Assembly: GCA_037968815.1 (NCBI GenBank) | Contig: JBBKWF010000002.1 | Location: forward strand, 62,001 to 126,000 | DNA: 64,000 nucleotides | Direction: 5' to 3' | DNA from: Pseudopedobacter sp037968815 | GTDB lineage: Bacteria; Bacteroidota; Bacteroidia; Sphingobacteriales; Sphingobacteriaceae | Shown here: piece by piece, positions 17,101 through 25,536 of the stretch | Position numbering within the stretch: the first letter of the stretch is position 1 | Layout of the letters: each line of letters begins with the position of its first letter | Translations under genes and position numbers: made by a program | The notes under the pieces: model-generated | What the model saw: the letters and a program-made list of their open reading frames with translations, nothing else | The model's database searches: none | Told to the model about the DNA's origin: nothing

Positions 17101-18472
17101 CGGTGCAGAAGTTCAAAAACCTTTAGCAACAGTAGTTATCGGTGGTTTACTAACAGCAACCTTATTAACCCTTTTGGTTTTACCCGTTCTTTACATTTTC
17201 ATTGAGCGATACGGAAGCAAAAAAATGCCAAAAATAACAGGAGCACTTAGCTTAATTTTTGTGATGTTTGGTTTTTCAGCAAATGCGCAAATAAAGCCAA
17301 TAACTGTAGAACAAGCAGTTGAAATTGCAAAAGCAAACAACCTAAACTTACAAGCAGAAGGCCTACAACTACGTCTAGAAGAAGTTAAAGGAAAAGCGTT
17401 AACGGAGATTGCAAAAACAGACATTGGTTTGCAGTATGGACAAAACAATAGTCTCGCAAAAAACGACAATCATTTCTCGGTTTCGCAAACATTTCCGTTC
17501 CCTACCATTTTTAGTGCAAATAAAGGTTTAGCTTCCGCTAGGTTAGAGAACGCAAAACTACAAGTAGCGGTAAGTCAAAGTGAGCTGGAATATCAGGTTA
17601 AAATTACTTACCAAAACCTTGTTTATTTGTACGCACAGCAAAATTTGCTTAAACAAACTGACACAGTGTTTTTAGGGTTTAAAAAATCGGCAGAGTTACG
17701 CTACCAAACTGGAGAAAGCACACTGTTAGAAAGCACTACTGCAAACACTAAAAGCCTCGAAACGCAAAACAAAGCATCGCAAATTGAAAGCGAGATAATT
17801 ACCGAATTAGCGACATTAAAGCTACTTTTAGGTGTTAATTATCCGGTACAAATTGCAGACAAAGCTTTAAAAGCAGGTTTCTTTGTTTTACCAGATACCT
17901 TGCAATTACAAAACAACCCTTCCTTATTGCAGTTTAAACAGCAAGCAGAAATTGCCAATAAAGAAAAGTCAGTAGAAATTGCAAAAACCTTCCCCGATTT
18001 AAAAGTTGGCTATTTTAATCAATCGCTTATTGGCACTCAGGAAGTAAATGGGCAACAGGTCTTTTTTGATGGAAGCAAACGTTTCCAAGGAGTAAATGTT
18101 GGTTTATCAATCCCGCTGTTTTATGGTTCGTACCGTTCAAAAATAAAATCGGCCGAAATCCAAAAAAATATTACAGCCAAAAACACCGAGGCCTACCAAA
18201 ACCAGCTTAATACGCAGTTACAGCAAAGCTATGCTGTGTACCTGCAACAGCAAAAAAATGTAGGCTATTATCAGCAATCGGCTTTGCCAAATGCACAACT
18301 AATTGAGAAAAAAAGTAAAACTGCTTACCAAAATGGCGAAATAAGCTATCAAGAGCATCTACTTAACTTGAAAAACGTAATAGATATTAAAGAAAACTAT
18401 CTGTTATCTATAAAAAATCTAAATCAAAGTATTACCCAAATTAACTATTTGTTAGGCTTTCCAAAATATTAA
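14108..18472 (+). CDS. CusA/CzcA heavy-metal RND efflux pump fused to a TolC-type outer-membrane channel
   Basis: A 1454-residue fusion. Residues 1 to about 1035 are a complete heavy-metal efflux RND pump: a first helix, the PIDAVPDITNNQVQI segment, large periplasmic loops and twelve helices. The helix-4 motif AIDFGLIVDGAVIIVE carries Asp401, Asp407 and Glu414, at the spacing of the CzcA proton-relay residues. From Met1040 (base 17225) a second export signal begins (MPKITGALSLIF... ANAQ), followed by a TolC/OEP-type domain of about 390 residues (VEQAVEIAKANNLNLQAEG). So pump and channel are made as one chain, probably cut at the internal signal. Exports divalent or monovalent metals; which one is not readable here. 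The adaptor gene begins 4 bp later. Confidence 0.93.
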   Translation: MLDNIIKFSIKNKLIISILTLALIAWGSYSIKQLPIDAVPDITNNQVQILTSSPSNGAEDIERFITFPVEQSVATIPDIEEVRSFSRFGLSVVTVVFKEGVDLYWARQQVSERLGEATKSIPEGMGQPEMAPLTTGLGEIYQYVVHTTKGFEDKYDATELRTIQDWIIRRQLLGLPGIADVSSFGGYLKQYEVALNPEKIRSMNISISDVHTALKKNNQNTGGSYIDKKPNAYFIKSEGIITSISDIENIVVKTNQNSTPVLIKDVAKVQIGAATRYGAMTRNADGEVVGGLVLMLKGANAAKVIEDVKTRMEQISKSLPEGVVVEPFLDRSKLVDNAISTVTKNLLEGALIVIFVLVLLLGNFRAGLIVASVIPLAMLFAVSLMNLFGVSGNLMSLGAIDFGLIVDGAVIIVEATLHHLQVRKSKAILTQTEMDDEVYQSSSKIRSSAAFGEIIILIVYLPILALVGIEGKMFRPMAQTVSFAILGAFILSLTYVPMVSALFLNKKISTKRNISDKIIGFFQRVYTPLLNFALKAKVLVVGITVGLFLLALFIFNNLGSEFMPTLDEGDFAVEMRVLTGSSLSQTIEATTRSAKVLQEHFPEVLEVVGKIGSSEIPTDPMPVEACDLIIVLKDKADWTSATTRDELAEKMQAKLQQYVPGVTYGFQQPIQMRFNELMSGARQDVVVKIYGEDLDKLSAYAKKIGNIVKGIDGAEDVYVEQVSGLPQVVIKFDRAKIASFGLNVEDVNTVINTAFAGQSAGLVFDGEKRFDLVVRVEKDKRQSLDDIKNVYVTAPNGNQIPLNQLAAIDYVMGPNQIQRDDAKRRILVGFNTRGRDVKSIVEETQNKINEQVKFEPAYYPTYGGAFKNLEAANARLGIAVPVALLLIFFLLYLTFSSVKHALLIFTAIPLSAIGGVFALGLRGMPFSISAGIGFIALFGVAVLNGIVLIAEFNRLKKEGLTDLVDIVKTGTATRLRPVMLTALVASLGFLPMAISNSSGAEVQKPLATVVIGGLLTATLLTLLVLPVLYIFIERYGSKKMPKITGALSLIFVMFGFSANAQIKPITVEQAVEIAKANNLNLQAEGLQLRLEEVKGKALTEIAKTDIGLQYGQNNSLAKNDNHFSVSQTFPFPTIFSANKGLASARLENAKLQVAVSQSELEYQVKITYQNLVYLYAQQNLLKQTDTVFLGFKKSAELRYQTGESTLLESTTANTKSLETQNKASQIESEIITELATLKLLLGVNYPVQIADKALKAGFFVLPDTLQLQNNPSLLQFKQQAEIANKEKSVEIAKTFPDLKVGYFNQSLIGTQEVNGQQVFFDGSKRFQGVNVGLSIPLFYGSYRSKIKSAEIQKNITAKNTEAYQNQLNTQLQQSYAVYLQQQKNVGYYQQSALPNAQLIEKKSKTAYQNGEISYQEHLLNLKNVIDIKENYLLSIKNLNQSITQINYLLGFPKY

Positions 18473-18476
18473 AACC

Positions 18477-19676
18477 ATGAAATCAACTTATAAAATATTA
18501 GCTCTTTTCTTTTTACTTTTTTCTGTGAGTGCTTGCACAACTGATAAAAAGCAAGTCGAAGAAGAAACCGATCATGATGAAACTAAAGAATCTCACAATG
18601 AAAAAGAAGTAACATTAACTTCAGAACAATACCAAACTGCTGAAATTAAACTAGGTGCTTTTGTTGAGCGATCTTTAAGTGGCGCCATTACGGTTAACGG
18701 CTTATTGGATTTACCTCCACAAAGCAAGGTTTCTGTTTCTACTCCGTTTGCCGGAATATTAAAAACCACTAAAATGCTACAAGGTAAAAAAGTTAGAAAA
18801 GGCGATTTAATTGCGGTTTTAGAACACCCGGATTATATCGAAATACAGCAAAATTACTTAGAAGTTAGAAGTGAGCTAGATTATCAAAAAGAGGAATATG
18901 AGCGCCAACAAAAGCTATCGAAAGAAGAAGTAAACGCTAAAAAATCCTTACAGAAGGCAAAAAGTGATTATCAGATTTTACTGGCCAAAAATCAGGCATT
19001 AAAGAGTAAGCTAAAACTGATGAACATTAATATTGCCAATTTGGAAAAAGGGAATTTAGTGAGTAGCATAAACCTTTACTCGTCTATTAACGGATATGTA
19101 ACTGAGGTAAACACCAATATTGGCGCAATGGTTAACCCAAGTGATGTACTTTTTGAAATTGCGGATACTGAACATCTCCATGTTGAACTAACTGTTTATG
19201 AAAAAGACATCACGAAAATAAAAATTGGACAAAAAGTACGTTTCACCTTAGCCAATGAACAAAAAGAACGCATGGCTACTGTTTATTTAATTGGCAGAGA
19301 AATTGGCGCTGAACGTACCGTTAACATACATTGCCACCTAGATCAAGAAGATGTGCAACTATTACCGGGCATGTATTTAACAGCACTAGTTGAAAGTGGT
19401 GCTGAGAAAGTCCCTTCTTTACCGGATGATGCAATAGTCGATTTTGAAGGATCGAAATACATTTTTTTGGCTGAGGAAGCAGAAAGTCAAAATCAAAAAG
19501 AACATCATTTTGAAATTGTAAAAATAAAGCCGGGTGTTAGTGAATTAGGCTTCACAGAAGTAGATGTGAGGGCTATTAAAGACTGGAAAAAAAGAAAAGT
19601 AGTGTTAAAAGGCGCTTACGATTTGTTAAGTCAGCTAAAAAACACATCAGAAGAAGGTGGTGGGCACCATCATTAA
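18477..19676 (+). CDS. RND periplasmic adaptor (CusB/CzcB-like), lipoprotein
   Basis: A 399-residue membrane-fusion protein. The signal ends SVSAC with Cys20 as lipidation site. A histidine- and acid-rich stretch follows (DHDETKESHNEK), and the C-terminus is GGGHHH; both could bind metal. The body shows the lipoyl/barrel-sandwich halves (VSVSTPFAGILKTTKMLQGKK and SSINGYVTEVNTNIGAMV) around a coiled-coil hairpin (about residues 120-180) and a beta-barrel domain. It bridges pump and channel in the periplasm. It lies 4 bp after the fused pump gene and is followed by a terminator. Confidence 0.92.
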   Translation: MKSTYKILALFFLLFSVSACTTDKKQVEEETDHDETKESHNEKEVTLTSEQYQTAEIKLGAFVERSLSGAITVNGLLDLPPQSKVSVSTPFAGILKTTKMLQGKKVRKGDLIAVLEHPDYIEIQQNYLEVRSELDYQKEEYERQQKLSKEEVNAKKSLQKAKSDYQILLAKNQALKSKLKLMNINIANLEKGNLVSSINLYSSINGYVTEVNTNIGAMVNPSDVLFEIADTEHLHVELTVYEKDITKIKIGQKVRFTLANEQKERMATVYLIGREIGAERTVNIHCHLDQEDVQLLPGMYLTALVESGAEKVPSLPDDAIVDFEGSKYIFLAEEAESQNQKEHHFEIVKIKPGVSELGFTEVDVRAIKDWKKRKVVLKGAYDLLSQLKNTSEEGGGHHH

Positions 19677-19682
19677 ATACAT

Positions 19683-19716
19683 AAAAGACTTACTGCTTTA
19701 TAGCTGTAAGTCTTTT
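19683..19716 (+). terminator. Intrinsic terminator of the metal-efflux operon
   Basis: Eleven-bp perfect stem AAAAGACTTAC / GTAAGTCTTTT, with a 12-nt loop that can pair further as GCT/AGC. It starts 6 bp after the adaptor stop codon. Confidence 0.85.
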
Positions 19717-19827
19717 AACAATCAATTTACAAAATGTAGAACAGCCTAAACTTAGGGTTTAGCTAAGCTTTTTAGTGGCTTTGTTCTTAAAATTCACATT
19801 CCATTTAGCAACAAGCAATATTTTTCA

Positions 19828-19835
19828 TATTTTTG
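19828..19835 (+). promoter_or_regulatory. Putative pyrH promoter
   Basis: TATTTTTG, an exact match to the TAnnTTTG element, with TTTA 20 bp upstream (19804-19807) as an imperfect -33 box. The predicted leader to pyrH is about 95 nt. Confidence 0.45.
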
Positions 19836-19935
19836 ACAAACTTTCCCAAAATGAAATGTACAAGCATTGATATCTTAAACAAAATGAGAAGAAGCCTTAG
19901 CATTTCATCCTATCCAAAAATTTTTAGCTGAAAAC

Positions 19936-20640
19936 ATGAAGTACAAGAGAATCCTTTTAAAATTAAGTGGCGAATCACTAATGGGCGAACAATCTTACGG
20001 GATTGATAACGCTCGCGTACTAGAATATGCACATCAGATTAAAGCCATACAATTATTAGGAATAGAAGTGGCAGTAGTAGTAGGTGGCGGAAACATTTTC
20101 AGAGGTTTAAGTGCCGAAAAATCTGGAATGGATAGAGCGCAAGCAGATTACATGGGAATGTTAGCCACGGTAATTAATTCCATGGCTTTACAAAATGCTT
20201 TGGAGACTTTAGGGGTTTACACCCGATTGTTATCTGCTATTAAAATGGAGCAAATATGTGAGCCTTATGTTCGTAGAAGAGCAATGCGCCACTTAGAAAA
20301 AGGGCGTGTGGTGATTTTTGGTGCAGGAACCGGAAACCCATATTTTACTACTGATTCTGCTGCGGCTTTAAGAGCAATTGAAATTAAAGCAGATGTGGTA
20401 TTAAAAGGTACACGTGTTGATGGAATTTACACTGCAGACCCAGAAAAAGATCCTAATGCAACTAAGTTTGAAACCTTAAGTTTCGATGAGGTTTATGATA
20501 AAGAGCTTAATGTAATGGATATGACCGCATTTACATTGTGTGATGAGAATGATTTGCCAATTATTGTTTTTGATATGAACAAAGAAGGCAACTTAATGAA
20601 ATTGATGCAAGGCGAAGCAATTGGTACTTTGGTAAAATAA
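19936..20640 (+). CDS. pyrH: UMP kinase
   Basis: A 234-residue uridylate kinase of the amino-acid-kinase fold, which phosphorylates UMP to UDP. It has the diagnostic KRILLKLSGESLMG start, VVVGGGNIFRG, the DYMGMLATVINSMAL helix, VIFGAGTGNPYFTTDSAAALRA and LKGTRVDGIYTADP. Usual length. It lies upstream of frr, the common bacterial order, but tsf and rpsB, which often precede it, are absent. Its own promoter is probable at 19828. Confidence 0.97.
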   Translation: MKYKRILLKLSGESLMGEQSYGIDNARVLEYAHQIKAIQLLGIEVAVVVGGGNIFRGLSAEKSGMDRAQADYMGMLATVINSMALQNALETLGVYTRLLSAIKMEQICEPYVRRRAMRHLEKGRVVIFGAGTGNPYFTTDSAAALRAIEIKADVVLKGTRVDGIYTADPEKDPNATKFETLSFDEVYDKELNVMDMTAFTLCDENDLPIIVFDMNKEGNLMKLMQGEAIGTLVK

Positions 20641-20659
20641 AATACGTTAAAAGCGGAAA

Positions 20660-20708
20660 GCTAAATGCACAAAGCTGATATGCACTGGTAAAACGTTGTG
20701 CATTTAGC
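20660..20708. repeat. 13-bp inverted repeat between pyrH and frr
   Basis: GCTAAATGCACAA at 20660-20672 is matched exactly by its reverse complement at 20696-20708, with a 23-nt loop. There is no T-run after it, so it is not a standard terminator; it may be an mRNA processing or stability structure between two essential genes. Confidence 0.7.
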
Positions 20709-20748
20709 CTACTAGATTGATTAAAAAACTCAAAATAAATTAAACAGC

Positions 20749-21312
20749 ATGAACGAATTTATAAAAATGGAGCTTGATGATGCTAAGGCTTCTATGGAAA
20801 AGGCAGTTTCGCATACCGATGCCGAGTTTCTTAAAATTAGAGCTGGTAAAGCTAGTCCGGTCATGTTAGACGGGATTGTTGTTGATTACTATGGTTCGCC
20901 TACTCCCTTATCTCAGGTTGCTAATGTAAACACACCCGATGCTCGTACCATTGTAGTACAACCTTGGGAAAAAGCGATGATTAGCCCAATTGAAAAAGGA
21001 ATTATGGAGGCTAATATTGGCTTAAATCCACAGAATGACGGAATCGTGATTCGTTTAAACGTACCTCCTTTAACAGAAGAACGTAGAAGAGATTTGGTGA
21101 AACGCGTTAAAGAAGAAGCAGAATCTGGACGAATTGCCATCAGAAACATTAGGAAAAACACTAACGAAGGCATCAAAAAGTTAAAAAACGATGGTGCATC
21201 TGAAGACGAAATTAAAATAGGCGAAGCTGAAGTACAAAAACTTACAGATGGTTTTATTGTAAAAATTGATCAGCTTGCTGAAATTAAAGAAAAAGACGTA
21301 ATGACCGTTTAA
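20749..21312 (+). CDS. frr: Ribosome recycling factor
   Basis: A 187-residue RRF, which with EF-G splits post-termination ribosomes. Clear blocks: FLKIRAGKASPVMLDGI, VVDYYGSPTPLSQVANV, IRLNVPPLTEERRRDLVKRV and a C-terminal helix ending VDQLAEIKEKDVMTV-like (seen as KIDQLAEIKEKDVMTV). Standard length. It follows pyrH after 108 bp containing a strong inverted repeat and is closed by a terminator at 21333. Confidence 0.97.
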   Translation: MNEFIKMELDDAKASMEKAVSHTDAEFLKIRAGKASPVMLDGIVVDYYGSPTPLSQVANVNTPDARTIVVQPWEKAMISPIEKGIMEANIGLNPQNDGIVIRLNVPPLTEERRRDLVKRVKEEAESGRIAIRNIRKNTNEGIKKLKNDGASEDEIKIGEAEVQKLTDGFIVKIDQLAEIKEKDVMTV

Positions 21313-21332
21313 GTCATCTTATAAAATAATAG

Positions 21333-21359
21333 AGGGAACAGGCTTTCGGCTTGTTCCCT
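21333..21359 (+). terminator. Intrinsic terminator after frr
   Basis: Eleven-bp stem AGGGAACAGGC / GCTTGTTCCCT with one G-U pair and a 5-nt TTTCG loop, followed by TTGTTGTTTTT. It overlaps a possible in-frame TTG start (21351) of the next gene, which argues for the later ATG at 21387. Confidence 0.85.
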
Positions 21360-21386
21360 TTGTTGTTTTTAGGCCTTAACCCAATA

Positions 21387-23129
21387 ATGGAAATTCTAAA
21401 AGTTTATTTAAAAAATTATAAAGGTTTAATTGGTTTAGCATTATTTTTCGCGGCTATTAACCAGTGTTTTTCTTTGGTTGATCCGCACATTACAGGTCGT
21501 ATTGTGGATGAGTTTATTGAGAAAAAAGATGTGCTTACCGAACACGAGTTTACTTACGGCGTTCTTAAACTAATTGGCTTATCAGTAGGTGCAGCCATGG
21601 TATCTAGAATTGCTAAAAACTTTCAAGACTATTTTGCAAGTATTACTACGCAAAAACTGGGTGCACAAATGTATGCCGACGGTTTAGCGCATTCATTAAA
21701 ACTACCTTATCAAACTTTTGAAGACCAACGTAGTGGCGAAACATTGGGAATTTTGCAAAAAGTAAGATTAGATTCTGAAAAATTCATCCTATCCTTTATC
21801 AATATAATTTTCACCAGCTTGGTAGGGATGGTTTTTGTGATTATTTACTCTTTAACGGTAAGCTATAAGGTAACGCTGGTTTACCTTGCCTCTATCCCAC
21901 TTGTTTTTTTAGTGAGCTGGTTTTTGAGTAAAAAAATCAAAGTAATTCAGAAAAAAATTGTCTCAGAAACTACTTCTTTAGCTGGCGCAACAACAGAGTC
22001 TTTACGGAATATTGAGCTGGTAAAAAGTTTGGGTTTAGCCTCTCAAGAAATCAAACGCTTAAATAACACGACCTATAAAATTTTAGATTTAGAGGTGAAA
22101 AAGGTTAAATACGTACGAAGCATGAGCTTTTTACAAGGCACCACTGTAAATTTTGTTAGGAGCATTATGGTGGTGATTTTGTTGCTTTTGATTTTCCAGA
22201 ATGACATATCAGCAGGGCAATATTTCACCTTTTTGTTTTATTCTTTCTTTTTATTTGGGCCTTTGCAAGAGTTTGGAAACATCATTTTAACTTATCGGGA
22301 GGCCGAAGCTTCCTTAGATAATTTTAAGAAGATTTTAAACACACCGGTTGAAGTTAAACCATCAAACCCAACAGTGACTGGTGCAATTAAAGAGCTTGAT
22401 TTTCAAAAAGTAAGTTTTAAGCATTTAACAGCAAACAAAAATGCTCTAAATGATGTGAGTTTTAAAGTAAGGCATGGGGAAACTATTGCTTTTGTAGGCC
22501 CTTCAGGGTCAGGAAAAACAACCTTAGTTAAGTTATTAGTTGGTTTATACTCGCCTGTTTTTGGTCATATCAAATATAATGGAGTAGATAGTTTGGCTAT
22601 CGATTTAGATGATTTACGAGAACGGATAGGCTTTGTAACTCAAGACACACAACTTTTTTCTGGTAGCATTCGTGAAAACTTATTATTTGTTCGTCCATCT
22701 GCAACAGACGAAGAATGTATGGAAGTTTTACGTAGGGCCGCCTGTGACAGTTTATTGGCTAGAGCATCACATGGTTTGGATACCGTAATTGGTGAGGGTG
22801 GTGTAAAAGTATCTGGCGGAGAAAAACAACGTTTATCTATTGCCCGTTCTTTATTGAGAAAGCCAAATATTTTAGTTTTTGATGAAGCAACATCTGCTTT
22901 AGATTCTATTACCGAAGAAGAAATCACAGAAACTATCAGAAATGTATCGGATCAATCAGACAGGATAACCATTTTAATTGCTCACCGTTTATCCACCATT
23001 TTACATGCAGATAGAATTTTTGTGTTAGAAAAAGGGAATATTGTGGAGCAAGGAAAACACCAAGAGCTAATTGAAGAGAAAGGATTGTATTATGCCATGT
23101 GGCGACAACAAATTGGAGAAAGAGGGTAG
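21387..23129 (+). CDS. ABC exporter, fused membrane and ATPase domains
   Basis: A 580-residue type IV (MsbA-like) ABC half-transporter: six hydrophobic helices in the first 310 residues, then an ATPase with Walker A GPSGSGKTTL, signature VSGGEKQR, Walker B NILVFDEATSALD and the switch histidine in IAHRLSTI. It would work as a dimer in the inner membrane, exporting a lipid, peptide or drug; the cargo is not readable. The ATG at 21387 is preferred to an earlier TTG that lies in the frr terminator. It is not obviously in an operon with the next small gene, which is 156 bp away. Confidence 0.92.
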   Translation: MEILKVYLKNYKGLIGLALFFAAINQCFSLVDPHITGRIVDEFIEKKDVLTEHEFTYGVLKLIGLSVGAAMVSRIAKNFQDYFASITTQKLGAQMYADGLAHSLKLPYQTFEDQRSGETLGILQKVRLDSEKFILSFINIIFTSLVGMVFVIIYSLTVSYKVTLVYLASIPLVFLVSWFLSKKIKVIQKKIVSETTSLAGATTESLRNIELVKSLGLASQEIKRLNNTTYKILDLEVKKVKYVRSMSFLQGTTVNFVRSIMVVILLLLIFQNDISAGQYFTFLFYSFFLFGPLQEFGNIILTYREAEASLDNFKKILNTPVEVKPSNPTVTGAIKELDFQKVSFKHLTANKNALNDVSFKVRHGETIAFVGPSGSGKTTLVKLLVGLYSPVFGHIKYNGVDSLAIDLDDLRERIGFVTQDTQLFSGSIRENLLFVRPSATDEECMEVLRRAACDSLLARASHGLDTVIGEGGVKVSGGEKQRLSIARSLLRKPNILVFDEATSALDSITEEEITETIRNVSDQSDRITILIAHRLSTILHADRIFVLEKGNIVEQGKHQELIEEKGLYYAMWRQQIGERG

Positions 23130-23178
23130 TGGGAGTCGGCAGCCCGTAGTTTAGGGTGCTCTTAAATCCTTAAAAAAA

Positions 23179-23282
23179 ACAGGTCCCCACACAGCTTTCG
23201 TACAACGGACTTTTTTAAACAATACAGGTCATCACGCAGGCATTAGACTACCGACAGTGGACTGCAGACTTTTTAAACAAAA
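23179..23282 (+). repeat. Imperfect tandem repeat in a spacer
   Basis: Two diverged units, 23179-23223 and 23224-23282. Each starts ACAGGTC followed by CAC, and each ends GACTTTTTAAACAA or nearly so. Fragments like GGAGTCGGCAGCCCGTAGT just upstream (about 23132) and CCGACAGTGGACTGCAGACT in unit 2 share short GAC/GTC-rich words, suggesting a decayed intergenic repeat family. Confidence 0.5.
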
Positions 23283-23285
23283 AAT

Positions 23286-23474
23286 ATGAGCAAAATTGTT
23301 TTAATGGGTTTATTCTTTTTCCCGTTATTGGTTGCAGTGTTAACCGTAAAAGATATTTTTGAGAATAAAACTTTAGACAGCGGAACAAAGTTAATGTGGA
23401 TTGCCACAGTGGTTTTATTGCCTTTAGTTGGTGCAATCATCTATTTTTTCTTCGGAAAATCAAGACAACAGTAA
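23286..23474 (+). CDS. Small PLDc_N-type membrane protein
   Basis: A 62-residue protein with two hydrophobic helices and the W-x-n-LPLVGAIIYFFFGK ending typical of the phospholipase-D-nuclease N-terminal (PLDc_N) domain found alone in many Bacteroidetes. Function unknown; it is a membrane anchor domain that in longer proteins precedes a PLD or other domain. It lies between an ABC exporter and dxs, with repeats in the spacer before it. Confidence 0.75.
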   Translation: MSKIVLMGLFFFPLLVAVLTVKDIFENKTLDSGTKLMWIATVVLLPLVGAIIYFFFGKSRQQ

Positions 23475-23569
23475 TTTTATGCAATCCTTAAATAGTTCTT
23501 TATCGTAAATATGGAATTACAGCAAACATTATTTAAAGAAATTTGTCGTAATATTTAATAAAGAATTTA

Positions 23570-23577
23570 TTACTTTG
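23570..23577 (+). promoter_or_regulatory. Putative dxs promoter
   Basis: TTACTTTG, a near match to the Bacteroidetes -7 element, 24 bp before the dxs ATG. The same octamer stands at the same distance before the lipid kinase gene (4825). No correctly spaced -33 box. Confidence 0.35.
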
Positions 23578-23601
23578 TGTATTAAAACACCCTAAACAAC
23601 A

Positions 23602-25533
23602 ATGGAAGTACAGGCGGGCGAGCTCTTATCAACAATAAATTATCCTTCAGATTTAAAAAAGCTGAGTGAAAAGGAATTGGAGGAGGTTTGTAAAGAGCTT
23701 AGGCAATATATAATTGACGTGGTATCTGTAAATGGAGGTCACTTTGGAGCAAGTTTAGGTGTAGTGGAGCTAACCGTTGCTTTACACTATGTTTTAAACA
23801 CCCCTTATGATCAACTAGTTTGGGATGTAGGGCATCAGGCTTATGGCCATAAAATACTTACCGGTCGAAGAGATGTTTTTCATACCAATAGAACTCACGG
23901 AGGTATTAGCGGTTTCCCTAAAAGATCTGAAAGTGAATATGATACTTTTGGAGTAGGACATTCTTCTACTTCCATTTCTGCCGCCTTAGGTATGGCAGTA
24001 GCATCGCATTATAAAGGCGAAACCGACCGTCAACACGTTGCAGTAATTGGTGATGGCTCTATGACTGGCGGAATGGCTTTTGAGGCTTTAAATCATGCTG
24101 GAATTGAGAATAGTAACATACTGGTTATCTTAAACGATAACTGTATGTCTATAGACCCAAATGTTGGAGCGCTAAAAGAGTATTTAACAGGAATTAGTAC
24201 CAGTAAATCTTATAATAGGTTTAGAGATGATGTTTCATCTGTGTTGATGAAAATATCGGAACTTGGTCCTAATGCTCATGAAATTGTTAAAAAGATTGAG
24301 AAAAGCATTAAAGGAACAATCTTAAAAAAGAGTAATCTTTTTGAGTCTCTAAAATTTAGATATTTTGGACCAGTTGATGGCCATGATGTACAGCAATTAG
24401 CAAAGGTTTTAGAGGATTTGAAACATATTCCTGGACCAAAATTACTGCATTGCGTTACCGTAAAAGGTAAAGGATATGCTTTGGCAGAAAAAGATCAAAC
24501 TACTTGGCATGCACCGGGCTTATTTGATAAGATTACTGGCGAAATAAAAAAAGTGGTTTTAGATAAGCCACAGCCACCTAAATATCAAGATGTTTTTGGG
24601 CATACCATTGTAGAACTAGCCGAACAAAATAAAAAGATTATGGGGATTACCCCAGCCATGCCTTCGGGCTGTTCGCTTAATATCATGATGAAAGCGATGC
24701 CAGAGAGAGCGTTTGATGTGGGTATTGCCGAACAACATGCCGTTACTTTTTCCGCAGGTTTAGCTACACAAGGTTTAATTCCGTTTTGTAATATCTATTC
24801 CAGTTTTATGCAACGTGGCTTTGACCAAGTAGTTCATGATGTTGCTATCCAAAAGCTACCTGTTGTTTTTTGTTTAGATAGAGCAGGAATTGCCGGTGCC
24901 GACGGAGGAACTCACCACGGTGCTTATGATATAGCTTTCTTTAGGTGCATCCCAAATATGATTGTTTCTGCCCCGATGAATGAGGAGGAGTTAAGAAACC
25001 TGATGTACACTGCTCAGTTAAAAAATCATGGAGGACCTTTCTCTATCCGTTATCCAAGAGGTAAAGGTGTGATGGTGGATTGGCAAAGACCGTTTAAAGA
25101 GATTGAAGTAGGTAAAGCTAGAAAAGTGAGTGACGGAGAAGACATTGCCATTTTAACCATAGGACATATAGGGAATGAAGCTGTTAAGGCTTCTTTGGAG
25201 CTTAATGCCGAAGGTTATCACCCGGCGCATTATGATATGCGCTTTGCAAAACCTTTAGATCAGAAATTACTGAAAGATATTTTTTCAAAGTTCGATAAAA
25301 TTATAACCATAGAGGATGGATGTGTGCAAGGAGGTTTTGGTAGCGCTGTGCTAGAATTTGCAGCGGACCAACTTTATAAAGGAGATATTAAACGTCTAGG
25401 CATTCCAGACGCTGTAATTGAACATGGTGAACAGAAAGAGCTTTGGGCAGAGTGTGGTTATGATAGTAAAGCAATTATTAAAGAAGTAGAGAAAATGGCC
25501 GTAGCAAGAGTTACTAACGGAATGGTTGGTTAA
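23602..25533 (+). CDS. dxs: 1-deoxy-D-xylulose-5-phosphate synthase
   Basis: A 643-residue thiamine-diphosphate enzyme that condenses pyruvate and glyceraldehyde 3-phosphate, first step of the MEP isoprenoid pathway. It shows VWDVGHQAYGHKILTGR, GVGHSSTSISAALGMA, the ThDP motif GDGSMTGGMAFEALN...NDN, the FDVGIAEQHAVTFSAG glutamate region and RAGIAGADGGTHHG. Length fits the family. It ends only 3 bp from the stop of a convergent glycosyltransferase gene, with no terminator between. Its product also feeds undecaprenyl phosphate, the lipid carrier needed by the neighbouring polysaccharide locus. Confidence 0.97.
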   Translation: MEVQAGELLSTINYPSDLKKLSEKELEEVCKELRQYIIDVVSVNGGHFGASLGVVELTVALHYVLNTPYDQLVWDVGHQAYGHKILTGRRDVFHTNRTHGGISGFPKRSESEYDTFGVGHSSTSISAALGMAVASHYKGETDRQHVAVIGDGSMTGGMAFEALNHAGIENSNILVILNDNCMSIDPNVGALKEYLTGISTSKSYNRFRDDVSSVLMKISELGPNAHEIVKKIEKSIKGTILKKSNLFESLKFRYFGPVDGHDVQQLAKVLEDLKHIPGPKLLHCVTVKGKGYALAEKDQTTWHAPGLFDKITGEIKKVVLDKPQPPKYQDVFGHTIVELAEQNKKIMGITPAMPSGCSLNIMMKAMPERAFDVGIAEQHAVTFSAGLATQGLIPFCNIYSSFMQRGFDQVVHDVAIQKLPVVFCLDRAGIAGADGGTHHGAYDIAFFRCIPNMIVSAPMNEEELRNLMYTAQLKNHGGPFSIRYPRGKGVMVDWQRPFKEIEVGKARKVSDGEDIAILTIGHIGNEAVKASLELNAEGYHPAHYDMRFAKPLDQKLLKDIFSKFDKIITIEDGCVQGGFGSAVLEFAADQLYKGDIKRLGIPDAVIEHGEQKELWAECGYDSKAIIKEVEKMAVARVTNGMVG

Positions 25534-25536
25534 TAA

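Noticed and set aside
21351..21386. Earlier TTG start of the ABC exporter
   Set aside because: It lies in the 3' arm of the frr terminator; the ATG at 21387 begins the family-like N-terminus.
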